DNA of 64,000 bases. Source: Terfezia claveryi (lineage: Eukaryota > Ascomycota > Pezizomycetes > Pezizales > Pezizaceae). Both the position numbers and the translations under genes were made by a program. Shown here piece by piece: positions 22,691 through 34,671 of the stretch. Under the pieces are notes generated by a model. The model did no database searches. It was not told where the DNA came from and was given only the letters and a program-made list of their open reading frames with translations. The stretch lies in NCBI GenBank assembly GCA_015179025.1, contig WHUX01000073.1, positions 186,001-250,000 on the forward strand. Reading direction: 5' to 3'. Positions within the stretch are counted from its first letter, which is position 1; each line of letters begins with the position of its first letter.

Positions 22691-25242
22691 ATGGCCAGCA
22701 CCGAAATCACCACCCTAGGCCCCACTGATGTTGTTTCCAGCCTCAAAATCGCTAAACCTGGCCTGTCGGGTCCTCTCTCCGTCCGTCAGACTAGGATGAT
22801 GGGAGTAGCGAACCTCTATATCCACAGGGGTGGCTCTGAGACAGAGGAAAAGAGCTACCTCGACACTTTTGAGCAGCTGAAGGGGCAGTTTAAGGCACTG
22901 TTGGAGTACTACGAGGGGTGTCGGGAGGCAAGGCTCGGTGGAAGCAAAGCCGGATGCAGTGACGAGATATGGGATTTGTTGACGAGGAAGGTGACTGGGA
23001 AGGGACCATCGCTCCGAAAGGCGTTGGAGGTGAGTTGACGTCTCCGAGAATGAGTGTAGCCTGCAGACTGACGGAATTGTAGAAGCAAAACCCTCATAAG
23101 ATGAGCTTGAAGCAGGTTCTCGATTTGGTCTCCTTCATCAACACTATGGAGCTATTGCTTCCATCTACGCAGAACAGCTCGGCAGATCTGCCTTGTCAGA
23201 GTTCTCAACACGTCCATTCACCACGACTAAACGGCAGTCAGTCTAATTCCGGGGAGGCATTCACGGGGAATCTTGATGGAAGTACGGATTCACCAGCCAT
23301 ATTACCAGAGGATTATCCGAGTCCAAGCAGGGTACAAGCAAGAGGAAGTCCGAACGGAGACGATGTCGAGCAAGGCCTTCTTGGAGAGATAGAAGAAAGT
23401 AGCACTACAATGTCAAATAACAGTGATCTAGCTACCCCACCTGGGGATATTACTTACCAAATTCCAGCGATGATGACGCTCCCAGTGTCCCGCTCCCGGT
23501 TCTCGTATTTAAAGAGTTCCCCTCCGAATTCACGGGTGTCCCAAATCTTGCCTTTCCAGCGGCTTTCAACGTTGCTATCGACGTCTTTGAGTGGGGGTGC
23601 ATGCACCCCCGGAGGCGGCTGTGCTATTGGTCCAAAGCCTCCCCGATCCGGCACAACCCCTGTTTACCCGAACGGGATTGTTTCGAATCCAGATGACATT
23701 CACGCATCCAATGAGGACCCTTCCAGAGCATCCTGCCTGTACCAGGAATCCGGTGGTGATACTTCGACAGCAGAAGAAGGCATGACGCCACTTGCTAATT
23801 GTCAAAACACCTCTGGACAGCCTGCCAATCGGCCTAGAGCACGACCATCGGTGTTGACGGGTGGGTTTCAACGTCCCAAAAACCCACTGGGAAGAATACT
23901 CGAGGAAGAGTACGAATTATCTGGAAGTATTCGAACAAAGCGTCCAAGCCCAGCATTAGCACAGCTCGAGGATGGGTGCACCCCCGCTATGGTACAGTCT
24001 CAATCCAACATCCTCGGTTCGCTATTCATGCATGCATATCCTCGTCCGAAGCCTACTGCTACCGACACTTTACTCTACTGGCTGCTGCAAGATCATACCA
24101 TGGGAGAGGATGTACCAACGTTCTCTCGCGGAAAAGACCAGAAATCACTTTTCCGATTGATGATTTGCCTTTGGGCAGAGCCGATAGTTGGTTCGGGGCC
24201 GTTTGATAAAGAATGGAAAAGGCTTTTGCGCGAGAGGGAGATGCGCAGGTGGTCTGAGGTCGGTGGAGAGGCGGACGTTAATGTCGTTTCGGTGCTGGTG
24301 ATGATGAGTTTGTTTGGAGCAGAGGTGGGGCTGGGTTTATGCAGGGGACAGTCCAAGATTCGACATAGACCGGTAACGACGCTAGAAAACCAGGTACCGT
24401 CGACAGGATCAAATACCCGAACTGTCACTAGTCCCCCAAGGACTTCGAAAACCCGTCCCACATCAGGCTCAACTACCGCTAGTCGGGCATTGAGTTTACC
24501 AGGTTCACGCGAGGGAGTTGCTGGGGTCTGCCCTGTGTGCAAAAGGAAGGGAAGTCGTACTACAGTCTGTTCATGTGCATACTCTCTCCTCCAGGGGATG
24601 GGGGTTTTCGCACCTACAATTCCGCGTGATGTTCTACCCCCACCTCCGACGCTACATGGTGGAAGATCCGCAGGTCGACGAGTGCATTCTGTAGGACAGA
24701 GTAGCGGCGCAGATTCTATGGTATCCCGGACGCGGAGTTTGCCCGTTGCACTCCATACCCCCGAGCGACCCCATACGGCGACACAGCGACAACCGCTGAA
24801 AGTTGAGGTGAAGCGGAGGCCCTCAACAGCAAGGAATGCATCTCCTATGAGTCCACCCGAGCCACTGGAGCGTACATATTCCAGGAACCATAGTAGGAGG
24901 GTCGATCAAACGGGAAAATCTCAAACGGGAAAACTTGTTAACACAATTGGCACTGAGGAAGCGGAAACGTCAACGAATAAAGTATCAACAATTCATCTGG
25001 ACTGGGATCCTACATTTACACCATCGGTTGTGAAGGCGTCTCAAACAGAAGATCCTTCGGCCCTTCATCCCTTACAAGCTATCAGTGATACAACATTAAG
25101 CGAGACTCCGGTAGTTTCGGAAGCATACCATAATGCACAACAGGTTCAGTCGGAGTGCGAGCAGGATGTAAACTCTACTCTGTTTGGTGCGACGGCAATG
25201 CTGTATGCGGAAAATGCGCAGTGTCACGAGACCCCTGCCTAG
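22691..25242 (+). CDS. Unrecognised 832-residue protein, low complexity, Cys cluster
   Basis: Exons 22691-23029 and 23083-25242; the 53-bp intron (gtgagt...ttgtag) is phase 0 and joins KALE to KQNPHK. I chose the ATG at 22691 for its context (A at -3, G at +4). No known domain. The first 110 residues look helical; then come long Ser/Thr/Pro-rich stretches, a compact Trp-rich helical block (about residues 435-525, LLYWLLQDHTMGEDVPTFSR onward) and a small Cys cluster CPVCKRKGSRTTVCSC (C596, C599, C609, C611) that could bind zinc. The frame stays open after the TAG at 25240 to 25519 and again to 26016 with coding-like composition, so the real C-terminus may be longer. Possibly lineage-specific. 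Confidence 0.7.
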
Positions 25243-26016
25243 TTGGTGGCGTTGGAGGAGGACATTGGGGATTTTTCGGATGAGCAGCTGACGCCGTTGA
25301 CGAATAAACAGGTGAATTTACTGTCTGAGAATGAGCAAGCGAGCGAGCTGGCGATAGCGCGAAAGAGTAAAAATAGGGAAGCATTTGTAGGGTCGGGGTT
25401 ATTCATTAGCACGACCGGCACTACAGGCTCTGTTGAGTCTGACCAGGAGGAATTTCGGGATGAGGACCGCCCCCCTCAGTGGATGCAGGTTAGGAGTAAT
25501 AGTGGCTCGGTGGGACTCTAGAAGCGTTCTATCCGGAAACGAAAGTTGATGGGTGATACTGAACTGACTACCGAAACTGGAAATATGATCACGGAGTGGA
25601 TGTCAAGGTCACAGAAGGTGGTGCAAGTACGCTCCCAGGCATCGACGGAGACAGGTCCGCCGAGTATACCGGCATCTACCGGGTTGAGGGATGAGCTGGA
25701 CGGGGTTTCGGAAAATACCACCACGGTTACGGCGGAGAAGGATTTTGATACGGAGTATGCGAGACGAGAGTTGTCACCACCACCGTTTATGGGTGTGGGG
25801 TATGCCGAGGAGACAGGTGGGAGTAGACTTGAGATAATCTCTGGCCCTGAGGGTGAGAGGATGAGTGAGAAAATGGTGATCACTGTTGGAGAGGGAGTAC
25901 GGAGGGGTGGTGCGGAGGCGGAGGCCAACTTTCTTGTGAACTGCGCGAGGCCCGGGGGAAGGATGCCGGAGGAATTGGTGTTGAGGTCTTTGACGGTGTT
26001 GATTGGGTGGTCATGA
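25243..26016 (+). CDS. Probable C-terminal continuation of the 22691 gene
   Basis: In the same frame as the upstream gene, broken by TAG at 25240-25242 and 25519-25521. The first TAG may be an intron acceptor: a donor gtaaac at 25168 with acceptor cctag ending at 25242 gives a 75-bp phase-0 intron. For the second TAG (ctctag) I found no good donor, so a true stop or a CAG-to-TAG mutation is possible. The encoded sequence is acidic, Glu/Ser/Thr-rich, like the upstream part, and ends at a stop after VLIGWS. No domain recognised. Confidence 0.4.
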
Positions 26017-26343
26017 GGTGACTGACTGTTGTGCAGCACAAAGTTGACATTTGGGGGGGGAAGGGGGATGTTGTGAGATGGATACTTGTAAATTGTGACT
26101 GTTGAATAGAACGGCATGTCCATGGCCCTCCTATAGCGTCACATGTGCACATTAGGAGTCAAAAGAGGAATTATGGCGTATTTTATCAGATGTGACGTTT
26201 GGTTACGTGCGTTGTCTTTCTTCACAAGTGCTGACTACCCCAACTGGTAACTCTGGACTGCTGCAAGTGCTAAATGTCCTGTCGATTAGGAAATATATTT
26301 GGACTATTGATGAGCGAGAAATATCTATGTATCAGGTAACTAT
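26017..26343. other. Intergenic; nothing recognised
   Basis: Short AT-rich stretch between the unrecognised gene and the hAT-like element. Confidence 0.4.
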
Positions 26344-26927
26344 TAGAGGTGGGTCAATATTATTGTTATTTCCAATTAAGCTAATGTCAATTACGAAGCG
26401 CCTTGGCAAAGCAAAACTGCAATTTTTAATTGACCTCCCCCAAGCTAGTCTGGTTGCACTACCCCTTCGCAGAACTACCCCCAGCCGGCTCTCAATTAAA
26501 TCTTCAGTTAAGCCTGCTTAGTAGTTAACACTCGAAATCACTTCTCAGCATTCAAGTCGTCAACATGCCACGATTCACGCAGCGGGGGGTATTGCTGAAC
26601 CACATTTTGGGGATTATAGAGCAGCTTATACAGTGCTGGAGGAGATTCCTGAAGATAATACGATATTAAAGCTGCTGGTAGAGGTGTTGAAAATTGGGTG
26701 ACGTCGTGATGTTGAGGGTGTGTCGTGATGTTGGGGGTTGAGATCGTGATGTGGACTAAAGTGCTAATTTAATAATGTCAATTATCTCGTTAAGGGACCC
26801 AGACTTAACCAATTAAGAGTTTAATTAAATTACAATTAAGACTCTGGCCAATGAGCGGTGAGGCCAAGATGCCAAGGCGCTTCGTAATTGACATTAGCTT
26901 AATGGAAATAACAATTGACCACCTCTA
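26344..26927. mobile_element. Non-autonomous TIR element with hAT-like ends
   Basis: Inverted termini of about 65 bp: the left starts tagaggtgggtcaat, the right ends attgaccacctcta. They are alignable through ttatttccattaagctaatg and tcaattacgaagcgcc. Ends of the form TAGAGGTG(G)xCAA are typical of hAT elements. No 8-bp target duplication is visible. There is no transposase; the interior has three gtcgtgatgtt-like motifs (26700-26755). Confidence 0.6.
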
Positions 26928-27639
26928 TAATAAAATTTCAACAAATTTCACTTACGAAAATTCTTTCTTCTATTTCACTTTACATTTCACTACCGGTAGT
27001 TAACTTCGAGTACTTATACAAACGGCAAGTCCACATTTTGCGGAATTGGCCAACCATCCAAATGTACTGCCCTCCTCCCGTTACCGTGCAAGCCCTTATG
27101 TGACGTCTGGAGGGGTATCCTGAACTCACTTTTTAAACATCTGTAGTAGGTTGTTGATTGTCGTCCTCTTTCCTATCTAGTCCTCAAAAACAAATTCCTT
27201 CTGCGCCAGAATGTACCACTGTGTACTGACCGCGTCACATTTGCATTCTGCTGCGTAGCCACTAGGTTACTGGCCTAAATTGACCTCCCTCAGATAGTAG
27301 AATGCGGACCGTTCTGGTGATGCAGTCACTTGTTGCGGAGGTCTACACAGTCGACCTGTGAGAGCTGTAATTTCTCCGCTTCCATTTGGCAACGCGTCCA
27401 GCCCACAGTTCGCGACCACCCTACGCCATACTGCATCCCTGGCAAAGTCCTGCCTTCGAGGAATATTCATGGGCGATACCTGGTACCATATAAGTAGACG
27501 TTAGCCCATCCCTCGAAGTCTTGAATTTTTGCAGCAGTCAGATCGTATAGTTGGTCCCTGCAGCTTCATTAGCAACTCAAATACCAGACATCTCATCCTC
27601 CGTTTACGTTCTTTTATGAAAATTAAAACTTATTGTGTC
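26928..27639. other. Intergenic; nothing recognised
   Basis: No gene or repeat seen; the region upstream of 27640 would hold the ancestral promoter of the esterase pseudogene. Confidence 0.4.
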
Positions 27640-28620
27640 ATGCAACCCCCAATCCTAGCCATCCAAGTCCTTAGTTCCCTTGCTGCCACCCTTCCTCTAT
27701 CACTCGTACCTAAGGAATTCCACATTTGCAATCTTCTCAAGACTGACACATCGGGGCGAACATATGCTGGTTTCTACTCTTCACCCACCGTCTGAGCATT
27801 CCTCGGTATCCCATATGCCCAGCCCTCAGTCGATGCTCTAGGCTGGAAGCCTGGAAATCAGTTGGAGCATGCACCACCCGCTGGAGAGCTTCTAATTTAA
27901 ATGCATCCGAGTTCGGTAACAGCTGTTATCAGTTCCGATACAAGACATGGAATCGGGACCCGGCAATGGGAGAGGAGATGGTCAAATGGAGTGATATTCA
28001 AACGGAGGAGAGCGAGGATCGCCTCAATCTGAATATCTGGGCTCCAATGAGAGGCAAAGGCAAGAACGAGCGGGCATTAGTGCCAGTCATGGTGGTGGAT
28101 TCATGGTGGATCACTCCAAGAAGGAGGTAGCAGTTTCCATAGTCAGTGGACTACTACCAGTTTATAATGAGGCGCATATAGTGGATACTCATAACGACGT
28201 CCATTGTCAGTTTCAATTGAGCATGTGCATCCATTGGGATTAAAGAACTCTCTCTAACATAATTATTTTATAATATTAAAGCTACCGCTTGAACATATTT
28301 GGCTTTCCCATGACCCCTTTAATGAGTCAAACCTGGGACTCCTCGATCAACGTGTAGCGAGCGAATAGCTCCGCGATAACATATCCCGCTTCCAAAGAAA
28401 GTGACTCTATTGAACAATCCGGTGGTGCCGTGAGCGTAATCACCTACATTTTTTTTTTACTTCAAAGATCTGATTGCACATGGATTCATCACCCAATCAC
28501 TATGCGACCTCGGTGACAGATATCTATCAGGATTTCCCCGAGTTAGAAACGCTGGATTTGCTGGGGCTGTTGGGGAATTTAAAGGAAGTATTCAGACGCG
28601 AAAAGACTTGCTGTAGCCTT
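27640..28620 (+). pseudogene. Type-B carboxylesterase / lipase pseudogene
   Basis: An alpha/beta-hydrolase in pieces across three frames. Visible segments in order: a signal-like start (27640), TSGRTYAGFYSSPTV-stop-AFLGIPYAQP (27735-27835), NASEFGNSCYQFRYKTWNRD (27900-), SEDRLNLNIWAP (28010-), WIHGGSLQEGG after a shift (28095-), YRLNIFGFP and ESNLGLLDQRVASE across frames (28280-28370), and the nucleophile elbow remnant EQSGGAVSV (28415-). Several frameshifts and stops make it non-functional. Intact relatives hydrolyse carboxylic esters, often secreted. Confidence 0.75.
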
Positions 28621-29531
28621 ATTTTTCATTTTTTTTTTTAACCAACGGTCTACTGACCTCAACTTTCTTATTCCATATGACTTTGTGCATGGTATAAACT
28701 CCACTCTCTATTAGAATATGTGTGTCACTACATGTACTTGCCCCACCGCAAACTATGCAAAATATGCACCGCCCCACACCCTATCCAGACCATTCCGCCA
28801 CTGACTAGCCTTTTCTATAGCATAATCAGAAACCTCACCATGGTCTACCGCTACCGCTGCATCCCACCGTCACGGAGCCACTCACCTGGCCCCGCGTGTA
28901 CCACTCCGCCGAGCTCGCACACATCCTCAACAATTTCCTGCTGGGGATACAATTCTGTGACTAGGAATGGCATGCAAGCGAGTACATCCCTCTTTTTTTT
29001 TTGAAGCGAGTACGTCCAAGGTGCTTGGGTTCTGTGAACGACCCCGGGAATGGGTTGAGCAAGCATATGGGAAGATGACCGACATATAGTCTAAACCTGA
29101 AGGAAAAAGCGTTGGTGGAGTTGTTTCACGGCTGGGTGAAGGATAAGAATGTGGCAGGTGGCAGAGAAGGGGAGATGGCGGGGATGGTGAGGTTGATACG
29201 CAGTATACGAATCCGCCGAAAATTCCATAGGCGGAGATAGACACCGAACACCGAGTTTCAGTCATAGTGGGTGGGTGTAAAACTGCTAATTTCCTTACAG
29301 TTGATACATGAGACTATGGAACAAGCCTACGTAGGGACGGAGTCTAAATATGGCTATCGTGTTTGCCCGGCACTACAACTATTGTTTCTTGCATGAAATA
29401 ACTTTAATGCTATTGAACGAGCGCAATCGATGGTATAAAAGCGCGAGTACTATGAAACAGAGTACTTATAGTAGGCCTAAGACTAAAAATATTGCTAACC
29501 GAAACCTCTGAGATTCTGTATGCGTGCGGCT
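28621..29531. other. Intergenic; nothing recognised
   Basis: Only short frames. It lies between the esterase pseudogene and the 3' end of the RBR ligase gene; T-rich stretches occur near 28630 and 28990. Confidence 0.4.
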
Positions 29532-32500
29532 TCACATGACAACACAAAATCCCCCACTTTTGGACTTTGCAGCAGCCTCTTGTCTTCTTCTCATTTCGTC
29601 CTCCTCGGCCTCACGCCGCCGCATCCTCTGCACTGCCTGGGCCTCCTCCCACTCTCTCCGAACTTGTTGCCTCTGTCTTTCCATCTCTTGCTGCCTTCGA
29701 AGCAGCACACGCTCCCGTTCTTGCTGTTGCACCTGCAGCTCACGCAGTCTTTGAACTTCGCCCAAGGTTCGCCGTTGCTGTTCTTGCTCCAGTACCGCCC
29801 TACTCCGTGCAAAGACCCTAACGGGGTCTGGAGGTAGTGGGGGTGCAATATTTCTTATGGGCGGTGGGGCGGGATTATCTGGTGTAGCCGCCATTGTCCA
29901 CGTGCCGCCGCATTCTGCACGCATATGTTGATATATCGTGCTAGCCGTGAATTCCTTCATGCAATGCCAGCAGAGATGCGCTCCACACTTACACGTCATG
30001 TGGTTGCACCCATCATTTTTCTCAATATCCGCATTGCAATTGGGGCAGCTTTTCACACCGGCACGACGTTTCCATTCCTTAAACTGACTCTCGCCAGCGG
30101 CCGCATTATCGATGGCGGTTTTGTATTGGGTGCAGGTCTGACCGTGATGAGCGGCTGTTTTACACGCAGTACATATGCCGAGTAGACATTGATTACAAGT
30201 GAAAAGAGATTCGGTGAGTGTAACCACGTACACAGTAGGGCAGTCTGGGGTGGGGCAATAAGCGTATTCATTTGGGCGGGCTTGAACGTGGGCTGAAAAT
30301 GAGATTTCTAGCAGCTGGTCGGAATCCGCCTTGGAGAGGACATCCTGGATAATAGATATAGAAAGGGGCGTGTCGCATGAAATGGTACCGTCGCCTGAGC
30401 TGTGAAAGCAACTGATTGGGAACTTGCGTCCGTTGATGGTGGCTTTGATAAAACCTGTAATGCATGTCTTGCAGTACGTGTGCCCGCAGGACGTTTTGAC
30501 AAGCGGCGGCTCAGCGGGCTCCATACAAACGGGGCAGGCGTCCTCCTCTTTTGCTGACGTCGAATCTGATCTCCGGGGGCCCTCGGCAGTAGGATGTGGC
30601 TTGTAGAGCAGATTTCTCACCTGGCCTACATCGGCTGGGCTACAGCGGACAAAGATCTTGCGAGCGGCGTGATTAACAATTACCATATCCTCACCCAGGT
30701 ATTCTTTGACCGCGGCAATTCCCCCACGGAATGCCAATCGACTATGGTGCCCTCCTAAAGATAGCTCATGCTGCATCGTCAGCAATAGCCTATATTGCTC
30801 TTTCAATATTGTCTCTCCCGCATCCACGATTGCTGGCGACCCATACATCGTAACCGTGCGATTCCTAAAATCGACATGAACATGCACATCTGATTCCATC
30901 ACCAATTGAACTAGCCTTCTACCTTCAAGGCCACGAAGTGCTGGATCCCAGAGGGGCTTTCCCTCCTCATCGCATATAATCCTTCCCCGCAATAGTTTTT
31001 GTATTGCAACTTTGATCTTAGCAACTGCTGATCTTCCGCCTCCATCCACATGGACTATGATAGGTGCTGTGCCTCCTCGTCCATCCAGAATCTTTATTCT
31101 CGCTGGTTCATCTCCATCTCCCGGGTTTATCTTCACATTCGATCCTCCTGCTACACTTCTGGTTTGTTGTTTTCTCTCCTGTTCTGCGACCATCAACCTT
31201 CTAACCTCCTCTTTCACCACCTTCCAGATGTCACATGGAATGTGAAATTTCGCAGAGTATGTCAAATTGTATGTGAAATTCATCTTCGTAAACATCTCGT
31301 CATTTTCCCCTTGTACCTTTGTAAACGCTGCAATCGCATCAGCTGCCGAAGCATATGTCATAATTGCGCGAGTTCGAGCTTCGGATGGGCCAGAGATGAC
31401 GCGCAGGTCTTCCTCACTGTCGACCATGAATTTCCGGCGGATATATCGCAGTGTTAGGAAGTCAGACATCTGATATTTGGGCTTTTGAAGCTCGATCCTA
31501 ATAATTCCGTCATCAAAATGGACTCGTATATCTTCCTCCGCCGTCATTGGGTCGAGATTCAGGAGGGAGACAGCGGGAAAAAGAGAACCCCACCGGGCTC
31601 GTTCAACCTGTAGGATTGCTCTCACACGGCGACCTCGAATCGTTTTTGGCACCCCCTTTGGGCCCGTGTTGCATGATCTTACAAGTTCCTGTGCCATTTC
31701 CTTCGTTTGCATGTGAAGAACTGCAGTCGCACTTGCTGGAAACCAACTGCACTCAATCTTGGTAACATCCTCAGATGCCCCTGTGGGTTTCAACGCTTTC
31801 ACAGCCAAGGCACGTCCACGAAATTCTGCAGATTCCAATGCCCTGACAGCTTCATCTGCAGCAACAGTATCATCAAAGTGAGCGATGACTCGGAGCGAAT
31901 TCCCTCGTGGGGTGATTCGGATGGCATGCGGGGAGATGGAGGGTTTGAAGGGCTCCACGAGGGCTTGTAGTGCATCCATAGGTGTGCCAGAAGGGACATT
32001 TTCAATGACAATGCTAGATGAGGACACGGTAATAGGTGTGATAGACTGAATTGAAAAGCCGGGTCCGATGCGGACGGACATTGAGCCAGCAAAGATCTTC
32101 TCAAGAGTGGTTGGGAGTTCTTTTATGTTCGCGGTAGGTTCCGGTGGTAGTGTGGGAGGCTGGGAATTCTGTTTAGTTTTTATTATATCCGCAAGTCAGC
32201 AAATAAAAATTGAAGTCAGGGAAAATGCATGCGGAGCTCGAGCACCTACGTTCACGTTCCCAGGCCACTTCTTCGTAGTGTCCCCATCTCCGGTATTGTT
32301 CCGTATGCCCGTGAACCCACCCCTAATACCCCCACGGCGGCCACGTACATCCCCAAAAGAAGTGGTAGGTCTGCCTCGGATTCCCGGTCGATAGGTTGCA
32401 GCTGAGGGAACCCCGAAATCTGAATAATTAGTATTTTGCTCCTCATTCCTCTGAACCCCTGTATGCGCAGGTCCTTTTCCTTTCTCCTTTGTCGTTGGAC

Positions 32501-32846
32501 GTCCCCAGGTACCACGTCCACGTGACACACCTCCACGGTTGCCTGTGTTGACAGTTTCTCGGCCAGGGACCTGCAGAGGCAGAGGGAGAGATGGAGCTCC
32601 AACACGAGCAAGCAGTGCTTCATGAGTCGTGGCAGGAACGGGGCCTGCAGCTCCATCAGTCCTTTGGCTTCCATGCACCCCATGGCCAGATCCTAGGTTA
32701 CCGAACGGAGGAGTAGTAGGGAAATTAGTGTCTGAATAATTAATGTCACCGGCAAGATCATGGGACCATTTGCAGCTGTTTCCACGGTTGCATTTCTTTT
32801 GGAGGAAGAAGCGGCATGGTTGTTTTCGATTGCTGGTAGAATACAT
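29532..32846 (-). CDS. CCCH zinc-finger / RRM-like / RBR E3 ubiquitin ligase with CaaX end
   Basis: Exons complement(32250-32846) and complement(29532-32168); the 81-bp intron (gtaggt...aacag) is phase 0. 1077 residues. Order: a CCCH finger C11-X7-C19-X5-C25-X3-H29; a Gly/Arg-rich RGG-like region (about 85-195); RRM-like folds (about 240-310 and 385-450); a middle region with further RNA-binding-like repeats; RING1 from C744 (CPVCMEP...CGHTYCKTC); IBR (YCPTPDCPTVY...CTACKTAAHHGQTC); RING2 (CPNCNADIEKNDGCNHMTC), whose GGC-like catalytic Cys is the Cys in NDGCNH. Then a Gln/Arg/Glu coiled coil and the end GGFCVVM, a CaaX box. RBR ligases pass ubiquitin through the RING2 Cys to a substrate; the RNA-binding parts suggest an RNP-linked target. 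The only long, undamaged housekeeping-like gene on the minus strand here. Confidence 0.88.
32169..32249 (-). other. Intron of the RBR ligase gene
   Basis: Minus-strand donor gtaggt after an AAC codon, a ctgac-like branch site (tgctgact), and acceptor actaaacag. Phase 0, joining WPGNVN to NSQPPTLPPE. Confidence 0.75.
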
Positions 32847-33603
32847 TTAGGGACTGGGAGGTAGGACCAGGTAGGCAATTATGTGCAAGCAAAGGTAGAT
32901 TTTATCCCGGTCTGTCGAGCAATTTGGGTGTTATATAACCATGCGGGGCTCTGATGTCTTAATAGTTCAGATCTCGATGTGCTGTAAATGTTAATTGCAT
33001 ATGCAAGTGTTTGCTGATTTCTACAGACATGGGTGGCCTGAGCTAATGCCCGGGGTATTATGTAGTTTCAGATATCAATTAAGTTAACGTAGTTTATGGG
33101 GGTTGCACAAATGCTGTCAGGCCTGCAGGTGCACATTTTCCTTGGTGTTTTTGTCTAGCAAATCCCCGTCAACTAATTAATCATCGAAACTGTGGGACTT
33201 TCAAGCACCTGAATCTCCATCGTATACAGACCAAATTACCCCCGGCGTCCACCCGGCAACAACGACATCATTTTCCAAGGACCAAGTGATTTCAGGATCT
33301 CGACAAGCAGGAAACTTCCGACATCGGTTTTATTCTGACTTGTTCACGAGCGGACTCCCAGGGGTAGAGGTTTTCAAATTGCTCTGCTGCTACTACACCG
33401 GTGTTAACTGTGATGCAGAAGCTTGTTCGCGTATGCAAAAGCTCACATATATGTATTCCACGCCAAGTCTCTTGGGGTATGGTTGCATACCACATATGGA
33501 AGAGCCCCACATAATAGTACTTTTTCTTATCGACTGGCTTGGTAACTTTTCTTCTGAAATTCTTCTCACAGGCAAGCTCTTCTACCGTCGTATTGCTCAG
33601 GTA
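32847..33603. other. Intergenic, upstream of the RBR gene
   Basis: No gene recognised. It contains the promoter side of the RBR gene (minus strand). Confidence 0.4.
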
Positions 33604-34360
33604 TCATCTTCTGGATATAATCCTGCATCGGATTCTATAATAAACTTTCCCTTTTCTTTGAACTGAATCGATTATCTTTTCGACACTGTCTAGAAGGTTT
33701 TCATCATCACTGTCGGCCATAAGTCTGCGGTTCTGTTCGAGTGCGAAATGACCATCTTCACCAACACTCTGATCTACGTGCTCACGTTCAAGGCATAGAT
33801 AAGATTGGGGCGTGTTCCACAAACTGACTTCCCCAGGTGTCCGCGCAAGGGAGGGGATCTTCGTCATTCGAGCGCTCGTTCGGGGTCTTTGAGCCTTAAG
33901 TTGCTTGGGGTCTTTGAGCTGATATATGCATGTGAGCGATTACTGGAACCCCAACTAGCCAAGCGCTCCACTTTCGAAAGCAATCCACGCACAATGGCAA
34001 ATAACTCGTTTGTACACATGGTATTGGGAAAGAACCCCTTTGCGCTGTACGTAGTTCATAATAAAATGGCGGTAGTAACTGGCAAAACCCCAAGAAGCTT
34101 GCATGACTTCTTCATTGTTGGGATTGGCCCATTTAGAGATAGTATCGATTTTTGCCGGTTCCATGCGGACCTCCGTTCCATTCACTATATGGCCGAGAAA
34201 GATCGTCCCATGGGTCTGAAATTCCGACTTTGATAGGTTGACGGAAGAACCGCTTCCCGTCAGACCATATTGCGGGGGAGATAGGGAAGGCACACAGTAC
34301 ACACCTTTTGATAGTCTAATAACGGTCGAGGATGTAAGGGACAGGTTGGCCATTTATTAT
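33604..34360 (-). pseudogene. Gypsy pol remnant: RT end and possible chromodomain
   Basis: The minus-strand frame 34353-33955 carries the end of a reverse transcriptase (TIFLGHIVNG-x-EVRMEPAKID, then SYYRHFIMNY). Downstream (33867-33604) the segment VEKIIDSVQRKGKVYYRIR resembles the first strands of a chromodomain. Everything between (RNase H, integrase) is missing, so it is an old internally deleted copy. No LTR was found next to it. Confidence 0.55.
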
Positions 34361-34671
34361 GAGCTTAAAGTATTAAAATTAAATATGGAAAACCTCGCAC
34401 GCCTCAAGTCCAAGGGCTCGTTGAACAAGCCAATAGAGTTGCACAATCTCGTCAATTAAAGGTCATATGCAGCAGTTATTGTAAAATCATAGCCTGAGTA
34501 TTACCTTTATATGACCAAAGATTTCGAGCCAGCAACTGATCTTATGGGATTAGACAATAAAATTGTAGATACTCTAGCTACACAACAATTCATTATCACT
34601 TTAGCTAATGCTTCTATCTACAGCAACTCGGGTTTCTGGCTTATATATTTACGAAAAGTCGTGCTGTAGAT
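34361..34671. other. Spacer between the RT remnant and element F
   Basis: Nothing recognised. Confidence 0.35.

Noticed and set aside
32068..32394. Plus-strand frame across the RBR gene intron
   Set aside because: Antisense shadow; the minus-strand gene with its splice sites and domains explains the interval.
33286..33666. 126-residue plus-strand frame upstream of the RT remnant
   Set aside because: No motif and no conserved start; the opposite strand reads the end of a decayed Gypsy element.
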